Assembly: GCA_949357655.1 (NCBI GenBank)
Contig: CASHTG010000011.1
Location: 620,001-684,000 of the forward strand
Direction: 5' to 3'
DNA length: 64,000 nt
Source of the DNA: Parascedosporium putredinis
Lineage: Eukaryota; Ascomycota; Sordariomycetes; Microascales; Microascaceae
A program made the position numbers and the translations under genes. Every line of letters begins with the position of its first letter. The first letter of the stretch is position 1. The notes under the pieces were generated by a model. That model made no database searches. It saw only the letters and a list, made by a program, of their open reading frames with translations, and had not been told where the DNA came from. Positions 1 through 10,985 of the stretch are shown piece by piece.

Positions 1-1082
1 ACTTTCCCTCTACAGCGTGATCCCGTGGTCCTCCTCCAACCCCCGTATCCATCACCTTCCTCGTCGCACTGGATGTCCCCGCGAGGCATGCTCTGCATTA
101 CCCGTCCCATGTGCCGAGGTTGTGTTTTGCGCAGTGATTTCTCTGCCGAAGACGGCGAACCCCCAAGGAATGGCACAGGCCAACAATCCCCTAGCAACCC
201 GTTTCTTGTCACTCGCGCAGTCCCTGGAACACCGGTACCATGGCACCATGGCACGGATATACACTATGAGTCAAGCCGGCAAGAGCGGCAAAACTCCACA
301 TTGGCTTAGTGAAGCTGAACCGAGAAAGCAGGAGCAGCGAGAATCCCGAGCGAAGGATTCAGAGGGGCCATGGCCTCGGTGGAGTTGCCTGCAAGGAACG
401 TTCGTGATGATGATTCCGAGTTGCGTGATTTGACGGCAATGGAGCCGAATACAGAAACGAGTCGGAGGGATTTAGATTGTCATCAGATAGAATAGGCGGG
501 CACAAGGTGAGGAGTGAAGTTGATGCCGTCGTTGCCAAAACCAGAGATATTGGTAGGACAGCAGGTCTGGAGTGACTTCGGATTCAGTGAGAAATAGGCT
601 GGAGAAAGAAAATCCATCCCATCGCCGGATGATGTGAATCACTTGGAATTCCGAATACGAGTAAAAACATCGTGAATCTGGATTTGAGGGTCCAAGGCTT
701 AAAAGAGAAGAATACCATATGTGAGTTTAGCATAGATGGATATTTACGCTCGAAAATCAACTCATCGCAAAGTGTACAAAACAGGCATCGTGAAATCTCA
801 AGAACAACTCTTTAGGATATATTCATTCTGAAGGCCGTAGAAGGCCCGAAACCAAAGAAAAGAATTCCTCCCAAATCGTCTCGTCATAAACCATTAACTA
901 TTCCATTCCTCCGCGTCCGTCCAAGCCGCCTTTTCCTCCGCGCACCAGAGAGACCAGAAACCCGTCTCGTCTGGTGTTAGGTCCTAAAGCTCGCGGCTTC
1001 GAGTACCAAATCCTTTATTCAGTTCCAGTTACCATTTCACGTGTCCGTAGATGTTTAGCAAAACAGGGTGCTCGGAAAGCGC
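1..1082. other. non-coding stretch, no gene seen
   Basis: No reading frame here has recognisable protein content or a plausible exon structure. The end next to 1083 is the 3' flank of the copper-protein gene. A neighbouring gene may lie just outside the window, but nothing in the first few hundred bases can be assigned to one. Confidence 0.5.
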
Positions 1083-2173
1083 TTAAGAGCGGCGGCTGAC
1101 GCGGTCGGGAGAGACCTCACGGACCTCCTTGCCGGTGGGAGCCTCGGTGTCAGCGGGAGCCTTCTTGTTTCGGCGGAAGACGAGGAAGGCAACGGCGCCG
1201 ACAACGGCGAGGGAAGCGACGACGACACCGACGGCAATACCGGCCTTGGCACCAGTGCTGAGACCGCCGGAAGAAGAGGAGGTGTTGTCAGAGGACGAGT
1301 CAGAGTTGGACTTGTCGCTGGAGGAGCTGTCGCTGTCGGTCTTGTCACCGGAGCCGCTGACGGGAGCCTCGAACTCCTCAGAGGTGACGTTGAAGCAAGG
1401 GGGTTGGTGTCGAAGGACTCAAGCTCGACAAAGGTCTATAGGGCACGCAAGAATTAGTGGCCAGGGTCTTTTACTCTCTTTCTCCCATGTCACTGATTTT
1501 CACCGTGAGCAAAGACTTACGATATCGGCGCAGGCGTAGTAGACCTCCTGGGTGCCATCATCCTCGGGATCAGCCCAGTACTTGAGCTGGATGGTGGCGT
1601 TGGTGCCGGCAGCGGCGTTGGTGGGGAGGTTGTTGACGAGGTAGCACTGGTGACCGGCCTCGATGGAGTTGATGTTGCTGACAACCTGAGACTGGAAAGA
1701 GTTGATGGAGATGGGGTCTGTGAGGTTTCGCGGTTAGCGCTAGGCTTCAAGCGCGAGCAAGCGCGGGAGTCAAAAGTTGAACAAGATCAGGAGAACTTAC
1801 TGTCATCAACGGCGACGAAGAAGGCTACGTTGTAGGCATCATCGGCAATGGAGAGAGCGACGGTTCCCTTGTCTAGAGGGAAATAAGACGGTTAGTGATA
1901 GATCATCACCAGAATTATGGTTTGAGCACCGTGCCCGTTAAAACAAGAGCAGGGATTCGGATTCAGACTTACTGAGGGGAAGTTGGTCCTCTTGGTGGGG
2001 CCCTCGGGGCTACCGCAGGGAGCGATGTTGTCGGTCTCAGCGCTCCAGGCACGGCTGTAGGGCCAGAGGAAGTCGACGGGGCCCATGGTGGTGCCGAGAG
2101 CTCCCTCGCCATGGACGGCGGCGGCAGCGAGCCTGGTGAAGGCGGTAGCAGCGGCGGCGGTGGTGAAACGCAT
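1083..2173 (-). CDS. BIM1/X325-like copper-binding membrane protein
   Basis: Four exons: 2173-1973, 1872-1801, 1717-1521 and 1435-1083, all GT-AG, about 274 residues. A signal peptide (residues 1-20) precedes a histidine at position 21, which would be the N-terminal copper ligand of the X325 (LPMO-like) fold. The conserved DNIAPCG, KGTVALSIADDAYNVAF and CFNVTSEEF stretches follow, the last holding the second disulfide cysteine. A Ser/Asp linker leads to one transmembrane helix (AGIAVGVVVASLAVVGAVAF) and a basic RRNKK tail, so the protein is membrane-anchored by a helix rather than by GPI. Known family members act in copper uptake at the cell surface; that role is inferred here. The frame is broken in two homopolymers, G4 at 1976-1979 and G5 at 1399-1403. 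Restoring one base in each closes the frame exactly. The start is the ATG at 2173. Confidence 0.85.
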
Positions 2174-3528
2174 GTTGACTGATGTGATGGGGGTTTCTAC
2201 TTCTTGATGAGAGAAAAAAGGAGGAAGAATAGAAAATCAGAGGATTGCACCACGAGTTGACAAGGCAAGGGAGGTTGAAGGGGGAGGATAATTTCCGAGA
2301 TGGAAAGTCGGAGGGATGGGATCTTTATTAAATAAAGAAGATGGTGGGAATAATTTTCACAGAGGGGGTGTGTGTGGTGAATCAGATTGACTGCATATCG
2401 TGGGCAAACGGGAGGATCCTATATATGCCGCTTTTGGCGAGAATGACGGGTAACCGTAGAATGGGAGAGAGAGATGGGGGAAAAGGTGGAGGAGCGAGCG
2501 AGGTTGGTCGGAATAGCCCGGATTTTCGTCGCTGGTTGGCATTACGCTACGATATGGGAATGGGAAAAGAAACGGTTGGTGGGGCGAGGGAGGGGAGGGG
2601 CGTGGATGGGATGGGGGTGCGTGTGGCGGACATAAGAGCCCGTGAAAAGAAAGAGAGCCGGGGAGCGAGAGAGAGAAAGAGAGAGGGAGAGAAGACGAAG
2701 ACGAAGACGAGAGGGGAGACTTGGCGCGGGAGTGTCAAGAGCAACAGTGACAACACAATGGAGGGGAGCACGATGGCGAGAGGAGACAAAGTCAGGTCGG
2801 CGGGGGTAGGTCAGTGGTGGAGACTGAACGAGGAAACAAGGGTTTTTGGGAGACGATGGAACATGGGGGCGTGGAGCATGTATTGATTTGGACGAGTGAA
2901 AAGCAATGCCCAGAAGCTAAAACGCATTCGAGTGGTTTGCTCTGGGGAGCATTCCTGGATCTTCTCAGCCAACCCGGGCCGGCCACCGCTAATCTCGTCC
3001 CACGGAGGGACAGATGAGAAAAAAGGTACGCTGTAGGAAAGTGCCACGAGCACGAGAGAGAAGGAGGAGGAAGAGGAACAGGAGGGGAGAGAGAGGGTGG
3101 AGACTACAGAAGGTCGAGGGATGATACGAGCTACAAGACTACTATGGGCAAACTCGACAAAAGATGGGGGAGAAGAAAGAGGAAAGAGACATGGCCCGAG
3201 ACATGTCGAAACACATGATGTGACCCAATTTGGGAAGCTGGGGTGGTCACGACCGACCAGCTTTGTCGAGGGTGGTGAGTGTGCTGGAAGGATAAGGCTT
3301 CACGGGGGGGACAGGGTCACCATCCATCCCAGGAAGGGCCTCGGTTCAGGCGAGAGTTGTGGTGCGGAAGGAGCTAACAAAGTCCCTCTAGACCCAGGGG
3401 CCATGAGTATGAAGGTCTCAGAGGATGCGCTGGGTGAAGGATGGGTGGGATGAGGTATGGTTGCTGAACAAGTACCGTCCGGTCGTCGCCAACCTGGAAG
3501 GTGATGGAAGGTGAGGGGAATGAAGGCA

Positions 3529-3571
3529 TGTGTGTGTGTTTGTGTGTGCGTGTGTGTGTGTGTGTGTGTGC
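3529..3571. repeat. GT/CA microsatellite
   Basis: About 43 bp of near-perfect TG dinucleotides with two interruptions. It creates artificial Cys/Val and Thr/His frames on the two strands, which are not genes. Confidence 0.95.
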
Positions 3572-4605
3572 ATATTTGGATGGCTAAAAGAGAGAGACAA
3601 AAGACTCGAGTACCAGCTTGGGATGATACAAGGAAGTGCGTGTGTGGGCGGTACGGTACGGTGGTGAATAGCGTGATTGATACCAATGCTTGGCGGGAGA
3701 AGAGGATTAGGCCGAATGCCGGTATTGGATACATTGATGGATTCCACAGTGGATCCCTCGTTCTTATCAATCAGTGAGAATCTGACCCGGCGGCGGGGGA
3801 TTTTGTCCTCTGCCCTTCCCCCAACTCGCCGTTGCATGGGTCCTGGGTACCACGCGAACATGGTACGGGGGTTACCGTCACATTTGACGAGGCAAAAAAT
3901 GGTGGGCGAAGGGGTAATCACAAGCCGTAACGGAAGACCAGGCTTTTGGTCCAATGAACGAGCCAAGAGGTTTGTGGCTGCCGTCAACCAGCATGGCTAG
4001 ACGAAATGCCGAGGAGAAGCAAAAAAGGAAAGAACAAAAATACATAGGCAAACGGTAGGGAAGGACGGCATTGCTCCAAGATTACAGGTACACGAGACTA
4101 GGCTTGTTGAGGGGGGTACACTACCGCTGTTGACGATGCCAGAACGGGCTGAATGACAAGAGGCGAAAACAGGGCAGAGATCACGCCAGGGACGGAAAGG
4201 GAAAAGGTATCATGAGAAGATGGCTAGACACGGGCGAGAAAGGGAAACAGAAAAAAATGGACTGGGCACGAGTAGGGCGAAACTATCGTGGTCGCTTATC
4301 AATCGCCAAAGTGAACGGGGTGCTAGGCCAAGATGAAATTGGTGCACTAAAACCAGACCAAAGAGGCAAGGAGCAAGGAAAGAAGGACAAGCAAAAAGAA
4401 AAGAAAAAATAGCGCCAGAGTTCAACGCTAGGTCGAGTAGGGAGTGGAATGGGGCAGACGAGGATTCCAGGTTGGCGGATGTACGGGAGACGCAGAGGGT
4501 GAGAGAACGGAAAAGAGGACCCCCTCGTGCTTTGAGTATGGGGCCTTTGCGCAAACGGGAAATGGGAGCGAGCCGTTTGAACTCTAAAGAGCTTGGCCAG
4601 GGACA

Positions 4606-4641
4606 CACGAAGGGCACGAAGGGCACGAAAGGCACGAAAAG
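4606..4641. repeat. 9-bp tandem repeat, four copies
   Basis: Four adjacent units of CACGAAGGG; the third reads CACGAAAGG and the fourth CACGAAAAG. Small minisatellite in non-coding DNA. Confidence 0.9.
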
Positions 4642-7600
4642 GGGTCCCGATGGATTATGCAAAGAGAGAACGCAGATTGGACGAGGGGACATGACGCTGT
4701 TGGGAACCTGAAAAAAGCTCCTGTCGTCGGTAATCGAAATGGTTGGTGCAGGGCGATAAATGAAAGCGGATGGATCCATCTTGCGATCTCTGGCGCCGCT
4801 GCCAGACACTTGCCGTGGCGGCGCACTTCCTGCTCCCGAGAAAATAAGAAGCGCGGTGCGTGGATCAGATGTTTTACGGCATAATCAGGTACCGGGCGAC
4901 TGGGACGAAAAAGGCTGCCTCGGTCTCGGGCGATGAAGCCGAACTAGCTTATGGAAAGAGCGCGATTGCCAGCCTCGTACGGGGACGGCAAATGACGAAA
5001 GAGGCGTGAAATAATTCGGAAAGGAGAAAAAGAAAGTACGAAAAGAAAAGGGAATAGAGAATTAGATCTCGGCCTTGCCAAGCTGTCATCGGGAATGCAA
5101 AGGAAATTCAAAGAAACAGGCCCATGTTCGCGCGATGAGGATCGGGTTAGTGAGTCGGAGATGAGAAAACTCGCGCGAAGTTCAGACCGAGATGAGCAAA
5201 GTTCAAAGTCGACCGCTAATAGAGCTCGGGTTCACGATGAAGCCATTGAAGAATTTTCCAGGTTGGGGGATCTAGTCACCCTTGTGGAGAATTGGGAGGG
5301 GCCGGCCAAAAGTTTGCTCTGGGGAAAGGAACCGATGGGGGTCAAAGTGCTGGGGGTGGGAGGAGCTCTGTGGCGCTTGTTTGGGCAAAAGACACGAGGG
5401 TGATGGCACGATGCCACTGATTGATAAAAATCCCCTTGACAAAAGCAGAGTGGAGAGGGTTCCGAGATCCGTCTTATAAGGTGGGAAAACTTCTATTTCC
5501 ACTTCAATAGTCAACTCGACCGCTTTTCTTCGGCGCGTTACGGGCCCCATATTTTTGTCGCTCGTGGCCCTGGAAAGGAACCTTTACAAGTCCTCAATGA
5601 ACTGGCATCGGGCCGGAGAAAAATGGAAATGGCCAGACAAGTGGAACTGACTGCTGCCGCTTGATCCCGCTTGGCGCACTCTTTCACGCCTTTTGCGTCT
5701 CTCCGGACAAGAGTGGAGCCCTGGTCCCCGGTCACTGCACCCTGGCTTGCCTGATGATGCTCTTTATCAATCAGTATCACTGGAGAGGCGGGGGGAGACA
5801 TTCCCCCCTCCACTTCTTCCTCATCTTCCTTCTTCTTCGCCAGTGGCAACGATGTCTTGATTAACCCATGTCCATTCCAGGCCCCACAGTTCAGGCCCAA
5901 GCACCCAAGCACGGTCTGCTACCCCTTCTGGACAAGCGTGGGATGGTTTGGTGGTAGCCGACCTTTCCTCTTTGGCACTGGCAGGCCAATGACGGTGGAG
6001 AGGTGGCGTTCTGGAGGTGGGGACGTGCATCCTTTAGCGGGGTAGACAAGTCGTAGCGACTTTATCAGATTGATAAGACGATCTGGTTGACCGAAAAACG
6101 TGCGCACTGTGGAGCCCAGGCCTTTTTGCCAAGGGCTTTATTCTGTTGTTGTCCATTGTGGGCTTTGTTGGCTTTGTCCATTGTCCAGTGGAGATGCCGC
6201 CAGTGACATTTTACGAGCTTCTTGGCGGCTCCCGACCCATCCCATCCAGTAATCTACGCACCGAGCTCTTTCTCCACTTCTTCCCTCTCTATTTTGTCTC
6301 CTTCATCCTCCCCGGCTCTCTCTTATTTTCCCTTTGATCCACTCTTCTCTTTCTTCTTTCTTCCCATCTTCGTAGCGGGACCCAGAGGGCCTAATCTTCC
6401 CGACTTGCAAGGCGCATCCACTTTCTACTTGGGAGGCTAGCCCTATTCATTCTCTAGCATGTCCAAGAACAGCGGAATCTTGGGCCGCTAGTGAGCCAGT
6501 TCTCTGGAAATGGGGCGTCGAGCTGGGTCTGGAAGTTGTCTTGGACTTCGATAGTCTGTATTACGTAGTTGCGGACAGCGCCTTGGCACGCCTGTGTGTG
6601 CCACTCTTCCTCGCCAAGCCCTTTGCTATGTCTTCTCTTCTTTTTCATGAGCGTACATTCGTACAAGGTACTCGGGCATGTCCACGACGCCCCATGGCAA
6701 GTGCAGCTCAAAGAGTGCAACCCCCTTCTCTCAACATGCCAACCAATGATGGAGAGCTGAAGCTTGCCGTGTGCCGCCGTCACCTCTTGTATAATAAGTG
6801 GTGGCGCCCGATAGCAAACCCCGTCTGCTACCCTTGCCCCTGTCGACTCTTTCCCAGCCCTTGTCGTCCCCAGATACCGAATTGTTATACACACCGAGGT
6901 CCTGTCCCCACGGTTTTTCTGTGCGTGCTGATATGCAGGCCGATAATCGGAGGTTAGCGTCGTGTCAGGCGGGCCAATATCGAACGAGGCCAGGATCAGG
7001 CTGGAGACAGGGGGAATTCAACTTGTACAGGCCACACTGTGGCTCCTACACCGAAAACAAAAGGCAAAAGAAAAGACTAAACTAGAAAAGAAAAACGTGC
7101 GAGTAATCCTAAGCCAAATCAATTCCTCCGTCCGTCCCAAGAAAGGCAGACCCACGCCAGACCAGACCAAAAGAATCGCCCGGACCATGCCGCTTTCGGC
7201 CGCAGTCTCCACCTCAACGGAGCAAAGTGCCAGTAGAGCGAGAAATCCCTCCCCGGAGGAACAACGCATGTCATACAGGGAGGTAAAAGCATGTCGGAGC
7301 GCAAAGAGTGCGCCACCGACGAAGTTCCCCCAGAGTCTCCCCTGTGTTCCTGGGGGCTAGACCATCATTTTGCTTCCTCGGAAATGGACGGAGCCCCGGC
7401 CTTGAAGACGCGACTGGGTGGCGCATTCTTCCCAACGCCACCCAGCGAGCTGGCTGAAGAGGAGGAAAACCGACGAGGGCAGCTGCGCGAAGCAGGCATC
7501 GTGTTGTTCCCTCCATCTCTCTTTCGCCCGCCTATGCATGCACGAATGTACGAGGCCCCCCGGTACGTCAAAGGGTCCGCTGCCGGGAGCTCTTCTCGAA

Positions 7601-8459
7601 TTGCCATTTCGCGAAGGTAGTATCGTCGACCACGTCAAAATCCTCTGGGTTGTCTCGTTCCCTCGGCGTTGACATGCTGGAAGGGTAGCGAACAGCGCAG
7701 AACTCGTACATGGATCACCTTCTATTATTGGAGGGTCCCAGCTCCCAAAGCTCCATGCCCTCCCGCCACTCGTTCGCGTTCCTTGGAAAATCGGGAAGTA
7801 GTGTAGTCAACGTCCTCCTCCGTGTGGTACATCATCTGCCTATGATCGTGCCCGCCCGTTTTTTGTCCCCGAGTTCCGGCCAGGCGGTCGCTCAGACATA
7901 ATTCCACCGACTAAAATCTTGTATTTCTTTCCTGGGCAAGAAAAGCCAGGTTCCGCCGGCATGCACCCCCTTTCCCCAATAAACCCACTCACGACAGGAT
8001 CCACAAGCCTACACTCCCCCTCCCCTCTCCCCCGTCGGCCCCATCCTAGCTCATTGGCTCCTCCTGGCTCCAACCTTCATTTTATTTTCCCTAGGTCACG
8101 CATGAAGAAGGAACTCGATAATGAGGAAATGACAAGAATCAACAATCTCTAGAGCAGAAAGATAATCAAAACAAGAAAAGCCACTAGTGACTTCGCCGGC
8201 CCGGCCTTGTTCTCCCTCATGTGCGGTGCGTTGGTTCCGAGTCCGTCTCCCCCTTGCAGCGTGGTACCGCCCGTTGCGCAAGCTCAAGCAAGTGCCTTCC
8301 TTTGTCGGGAATATCCAAAGGTCCCCTTTTTTTTTTTTTCTTGTTGGTCTGCTTGCCCGCTCAATCGTCTTCCTGCAGTTCCACTCTTTAGCTTCGTACG
8401 CGCATGCTGTATTCGCTCCCATCCCGTAGCTGCAGACCCCAAGCATCCATCATCCAAGC

Positions 8460-8466
8460 TATAAAG
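8460..8466 (+). promoter_or_regulatory. candidate TATA box
   Basis: TATAAAG lies about 200 bp before the ATG at 8666 and is followed by a long C/T-rich leader, the usual arrangement for a well expressed fungal gene. Assigned by sequence and position only. Confidence 0.45.
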
Positions 8467-8665
8467 CCCACTCGTCTCTGCAACCTTCCGTTTCTCTTCC
8501 CCCTCCTCCTTTCCTTCCATCCCACCGCAAGACTTCTTCTGAGCTTCCCTTCAAACCCAAGCAACCAGAATAAACAGAGAAAAAAAGTCACTCGTTTCTT
8601 TTTTAAACCACACAATCGTTCCTGTTTCCAAGACAAGTCTACGTCACGCACACCCCATTGTCAAA

Positions 8666-9739
8666 ATGTACGCCCGTCAGATCATCCTCGCCATCGCCGC
8701 TGCGTCGGTCGCCTCCGCCAGCGCTCTTGACAACCAGGAGTTCTTCGCCCACCTCCTCAAGCGCCAGGAGCCCGGCACCCCCGCCTACAACTGCCATGAC
8801 AACTGCGGTAAGCAATTCTCCTCCCTTCGCCCTGCCTAATCGCATCCTTTTTAAGAACAAAAAGATGGAGAGCGCCTTCAATGGCAGCCAACCACACAAT
8901 TATCCCTTTCCCCCACTGCACCACCATTAGAGCAACCCCCGCTGATTCTCTCCACCAGGCACCGTGATCCGTCAGGCCCGTGAGGTCGACGGCTTCTGCG
9001 ACAACAAGGCCTTCCAGGCCAACTACGCCAACTGCCTCCAGTGCGCCGGCCCCGACAACTACAACATCTGGAGGTACTACGGCAACTCCGCCAGCGCCGC
9101 CGGCGAGACCTGCGGCCTCTCCACCTCTCCCTGACCGGCAAGCAGGCCGACGTCGGCCCCTCCACCAACGAGAACGACGTTGGCGAGGAGGAGGAGACCA
9201 CCCCCGCCGAGGAGACCACTCCCGCTGCCACCCAGCCTCCCACCGAGACCCAGCCTCCTGAGGAGTCGGAGCCCGCCGAGGAGACCACTCCCGCCGAGAC
9301 CGAGGGTACGCCCGCCCCCACTGACAGCGAGCCTGAGCCCACTGATCCCCTGCTACCCCTGAGCCCACTGCCTCTGCCTCTGCCACTGCCTCGGCCTCTG
9401 CCACTGCCTCGTGCAGCGACGATGAGTCCTCTGAGCCCACTGCTTCTTCTTCCGCTGAGGCCTCGGCGTCTGCCGAGCCCGACTGTGAGTGCGACGCTGA
9501 GCCCAAGCCTACAGGTCCCGCCAAGCCTACCGGTACTGGTGCTGCCACCACCACCACTGGCGCCCCTCCCGCTAGCGTAAGTCTATAAAAATTTAGCCCC
9601 TCACTTTCCCCCATGATTCGAAACAAAATCCAACTAACATGGCATTCAGACTGACCCCGTCCAGGTCAACGGCGCTGGTGCCCTCAAGGCCGTCGGCCTC
9701 TTCGAGGCTGTTGCCCTCGGTGCTCTCTTCCTCATGTAA
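8666..9739 (+). CDS. GPI-anchored Cys-rich, Thr/Ser/Pro-rich cell-wall protein
   Basis: Three exons: 8666-8807, 8959-9576 and 9650-9739. Both introns are GT-AG, and the second has a CTAAC branch point. About 283 residues. A signal peptide (about 1-20) is followed by a small domain with paired cysteines (CHDNCG, GFCDN, CLQCAG) ending in NIWRYYG. Then come a long Glu/Thr/Pro repeat tract, an Ala/Ser-rich tract with a CSDDESS and DCECD patch, and a hydrophobic C-terminus (ALKAVGLFEAVALGALFLM) preceded by small residues, as in GPI signals. The product is probably a wall-attached glycoprotein of unknown role; I do not recognise a named family. Two frame breaks, in CCC at 9129-9131 and CCCC at 9347-9350, each need one extra C. 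With these the exon lengths sum to whole codons. Confidence 0.8.
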
Positions 9740-10224
9740 ATACATCGAGGCTGAGTGCTTCCTATCTTAATATATATCCCCACCCGCGCCATTTATCACG
9801 CTAAGTGGTGAATGCACTTTTTGCTTCTTTTCCGCAAACAATGTCATGAGAGAAATTTGATGAAGATGAAGGCCTTATCTGGGAAACGATCTCGTTGTAT
9901 ACTTCGTCGGAAGGAAATGTACCTATATATACATATATACCCACCTCACGCCTGCCCATTCTCGTTGTCCAAGAGTTTGGCGAGTTGAGGGGATTTCATA
10001 GCAAGACCGTCCTCGCTCTCGCGTTGGCGGAGGAATTAATATTGTTTTAATATATACACGAGAAATACTAACGAGACAGTTCGGATTGTCTTTTTGGTGC
10101 CCACTTCAACATGTAACCCAACTTGTTCTGGTCGTGACACGCCATTCTCTCGAAACGACTAACCTCAGTAACCGCAAGTCAGTCACATAACAACTCCTCG
10201 CACTAATGGCTGTTCTAGCCCTCC
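9740..10224. other. AT-rich intergenic region
   Basis: Short AT-rich spacer between convergent genes, with runs such as TATATATACATATATAC. It holds the 3' ends of both flanking genes; no other feature seen. Confidence 0.6.
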
Positions 10225-10985
10225 CTACCCCAGATTATCTGATGTTAATCGACCCTTCTTTTTCTTCTTTTTGGTGGGTGCGGCCCACGGATCGTATTCT
10301 TCCGGTAGTACTGGCTCTGGTTCCGGCCCTGGCTCCGGCGCCTGCGCCGACTCTGGCTCTGGTTCGTCCCACATTGATGCCTTCTTTTTCTTCTTGTCTT
10401 TTTTTTTTTTTGACGTGGTCAACCCCCTGCTCAACTCTTCCGCGCTTGCTGGCTCTGATTCCACCAGCGGCTCATCCTCCGGCTCAGTATATATGCCGTC
10501 CCATATTCATGTCTTCTTTCCCTTGACCTTCTTTTTAGCGAGGAAAACCCCCATTCGTCCTCTTCCGCGCTTACTGGCTCTGGCTCCGCCGGCGGCTCTG
10601 GCTCTGGCTCCGGAACGGGATCATCCCATATCGACGCCTTCTTTTTCTTCTTGTCTTTTTTGACGTCGTCCGCCCCCAGCTATAAGCTTCCGCGCTTACT
10701 GGCTCTGGCTCTGCTGGCGGCTCTAATTCTGGCTCTGCTGGCGGCTCTGCCTCCGGCCCCGGAACAGGATCATCCCAATTAAACGCCTTCTTTTTCTTCT
10801 TGTCTTTTTGACGTCGTCGCCCCCAGCTATACTCTTCTACGCTTACTGGCTCTGGCTCTGCTGGCGGCTCTAATTCTGGCTCTGCTGGCGGCTCTGCCTC
10901 CGGCTCCGGAACAGGATCATCCCATATCGACGTCTTCTTTTTCTTCCTGTCTTTTTCGATGTGCCCCAGAACCCCCATTCATCCT
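10225..10985 (-). repeat. coding repeats: polylysine, WDD and Pro/Glu units
   Basis: About five degenerate units of roughly 40-50 codons. Each has a lysine cluster (KKDKKKKK), a short aromatic/acidic motif (SIWDD, FNWDD, SMWDE), a Pro/Glu tract (EPPAEPE) and an S-EEY-WG link. The most C-terminal units are the most diverged. One contains a TGA in place of the expected serine codon, together with several G-to-A changes. The lysine codons create purine runs, including one of 12 A. Confidence 0.85.

Larger units (their letters stand above)
2174..8665. other. 6.5 kb gene-poor region
   Basis: No open frame here has recognisable domains, credible codon composition or convincing splice structure on either strand. 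The first 0.9 kb is purine-rich on this strand, hence pyrimidine-rich in the sense of the copper-protein gene, and looks like its promoter and leader. The last 0.4 kb is a C/T-rich leader for the gene at 8666. Between them are scattered purine tracts, a GT microsatellite and a small 9-bp repeat. Long leaders or non-coding transcripts are possible but not shown. Confidence 0.5.

Noticed and set aside
1055..1539. Frames on the plus strand over the copper-protein gene
   Set aside because: They are antisense to the Ser/Asp-rich last exon, which leaves the opposite frames open.
3300..3987. Long frames on both strands around 3.3-4.0 kb
   Set aside because: They are sustained by the GT/CA microsatellite and give His-Thr or Cys-Val runs with no domain content.
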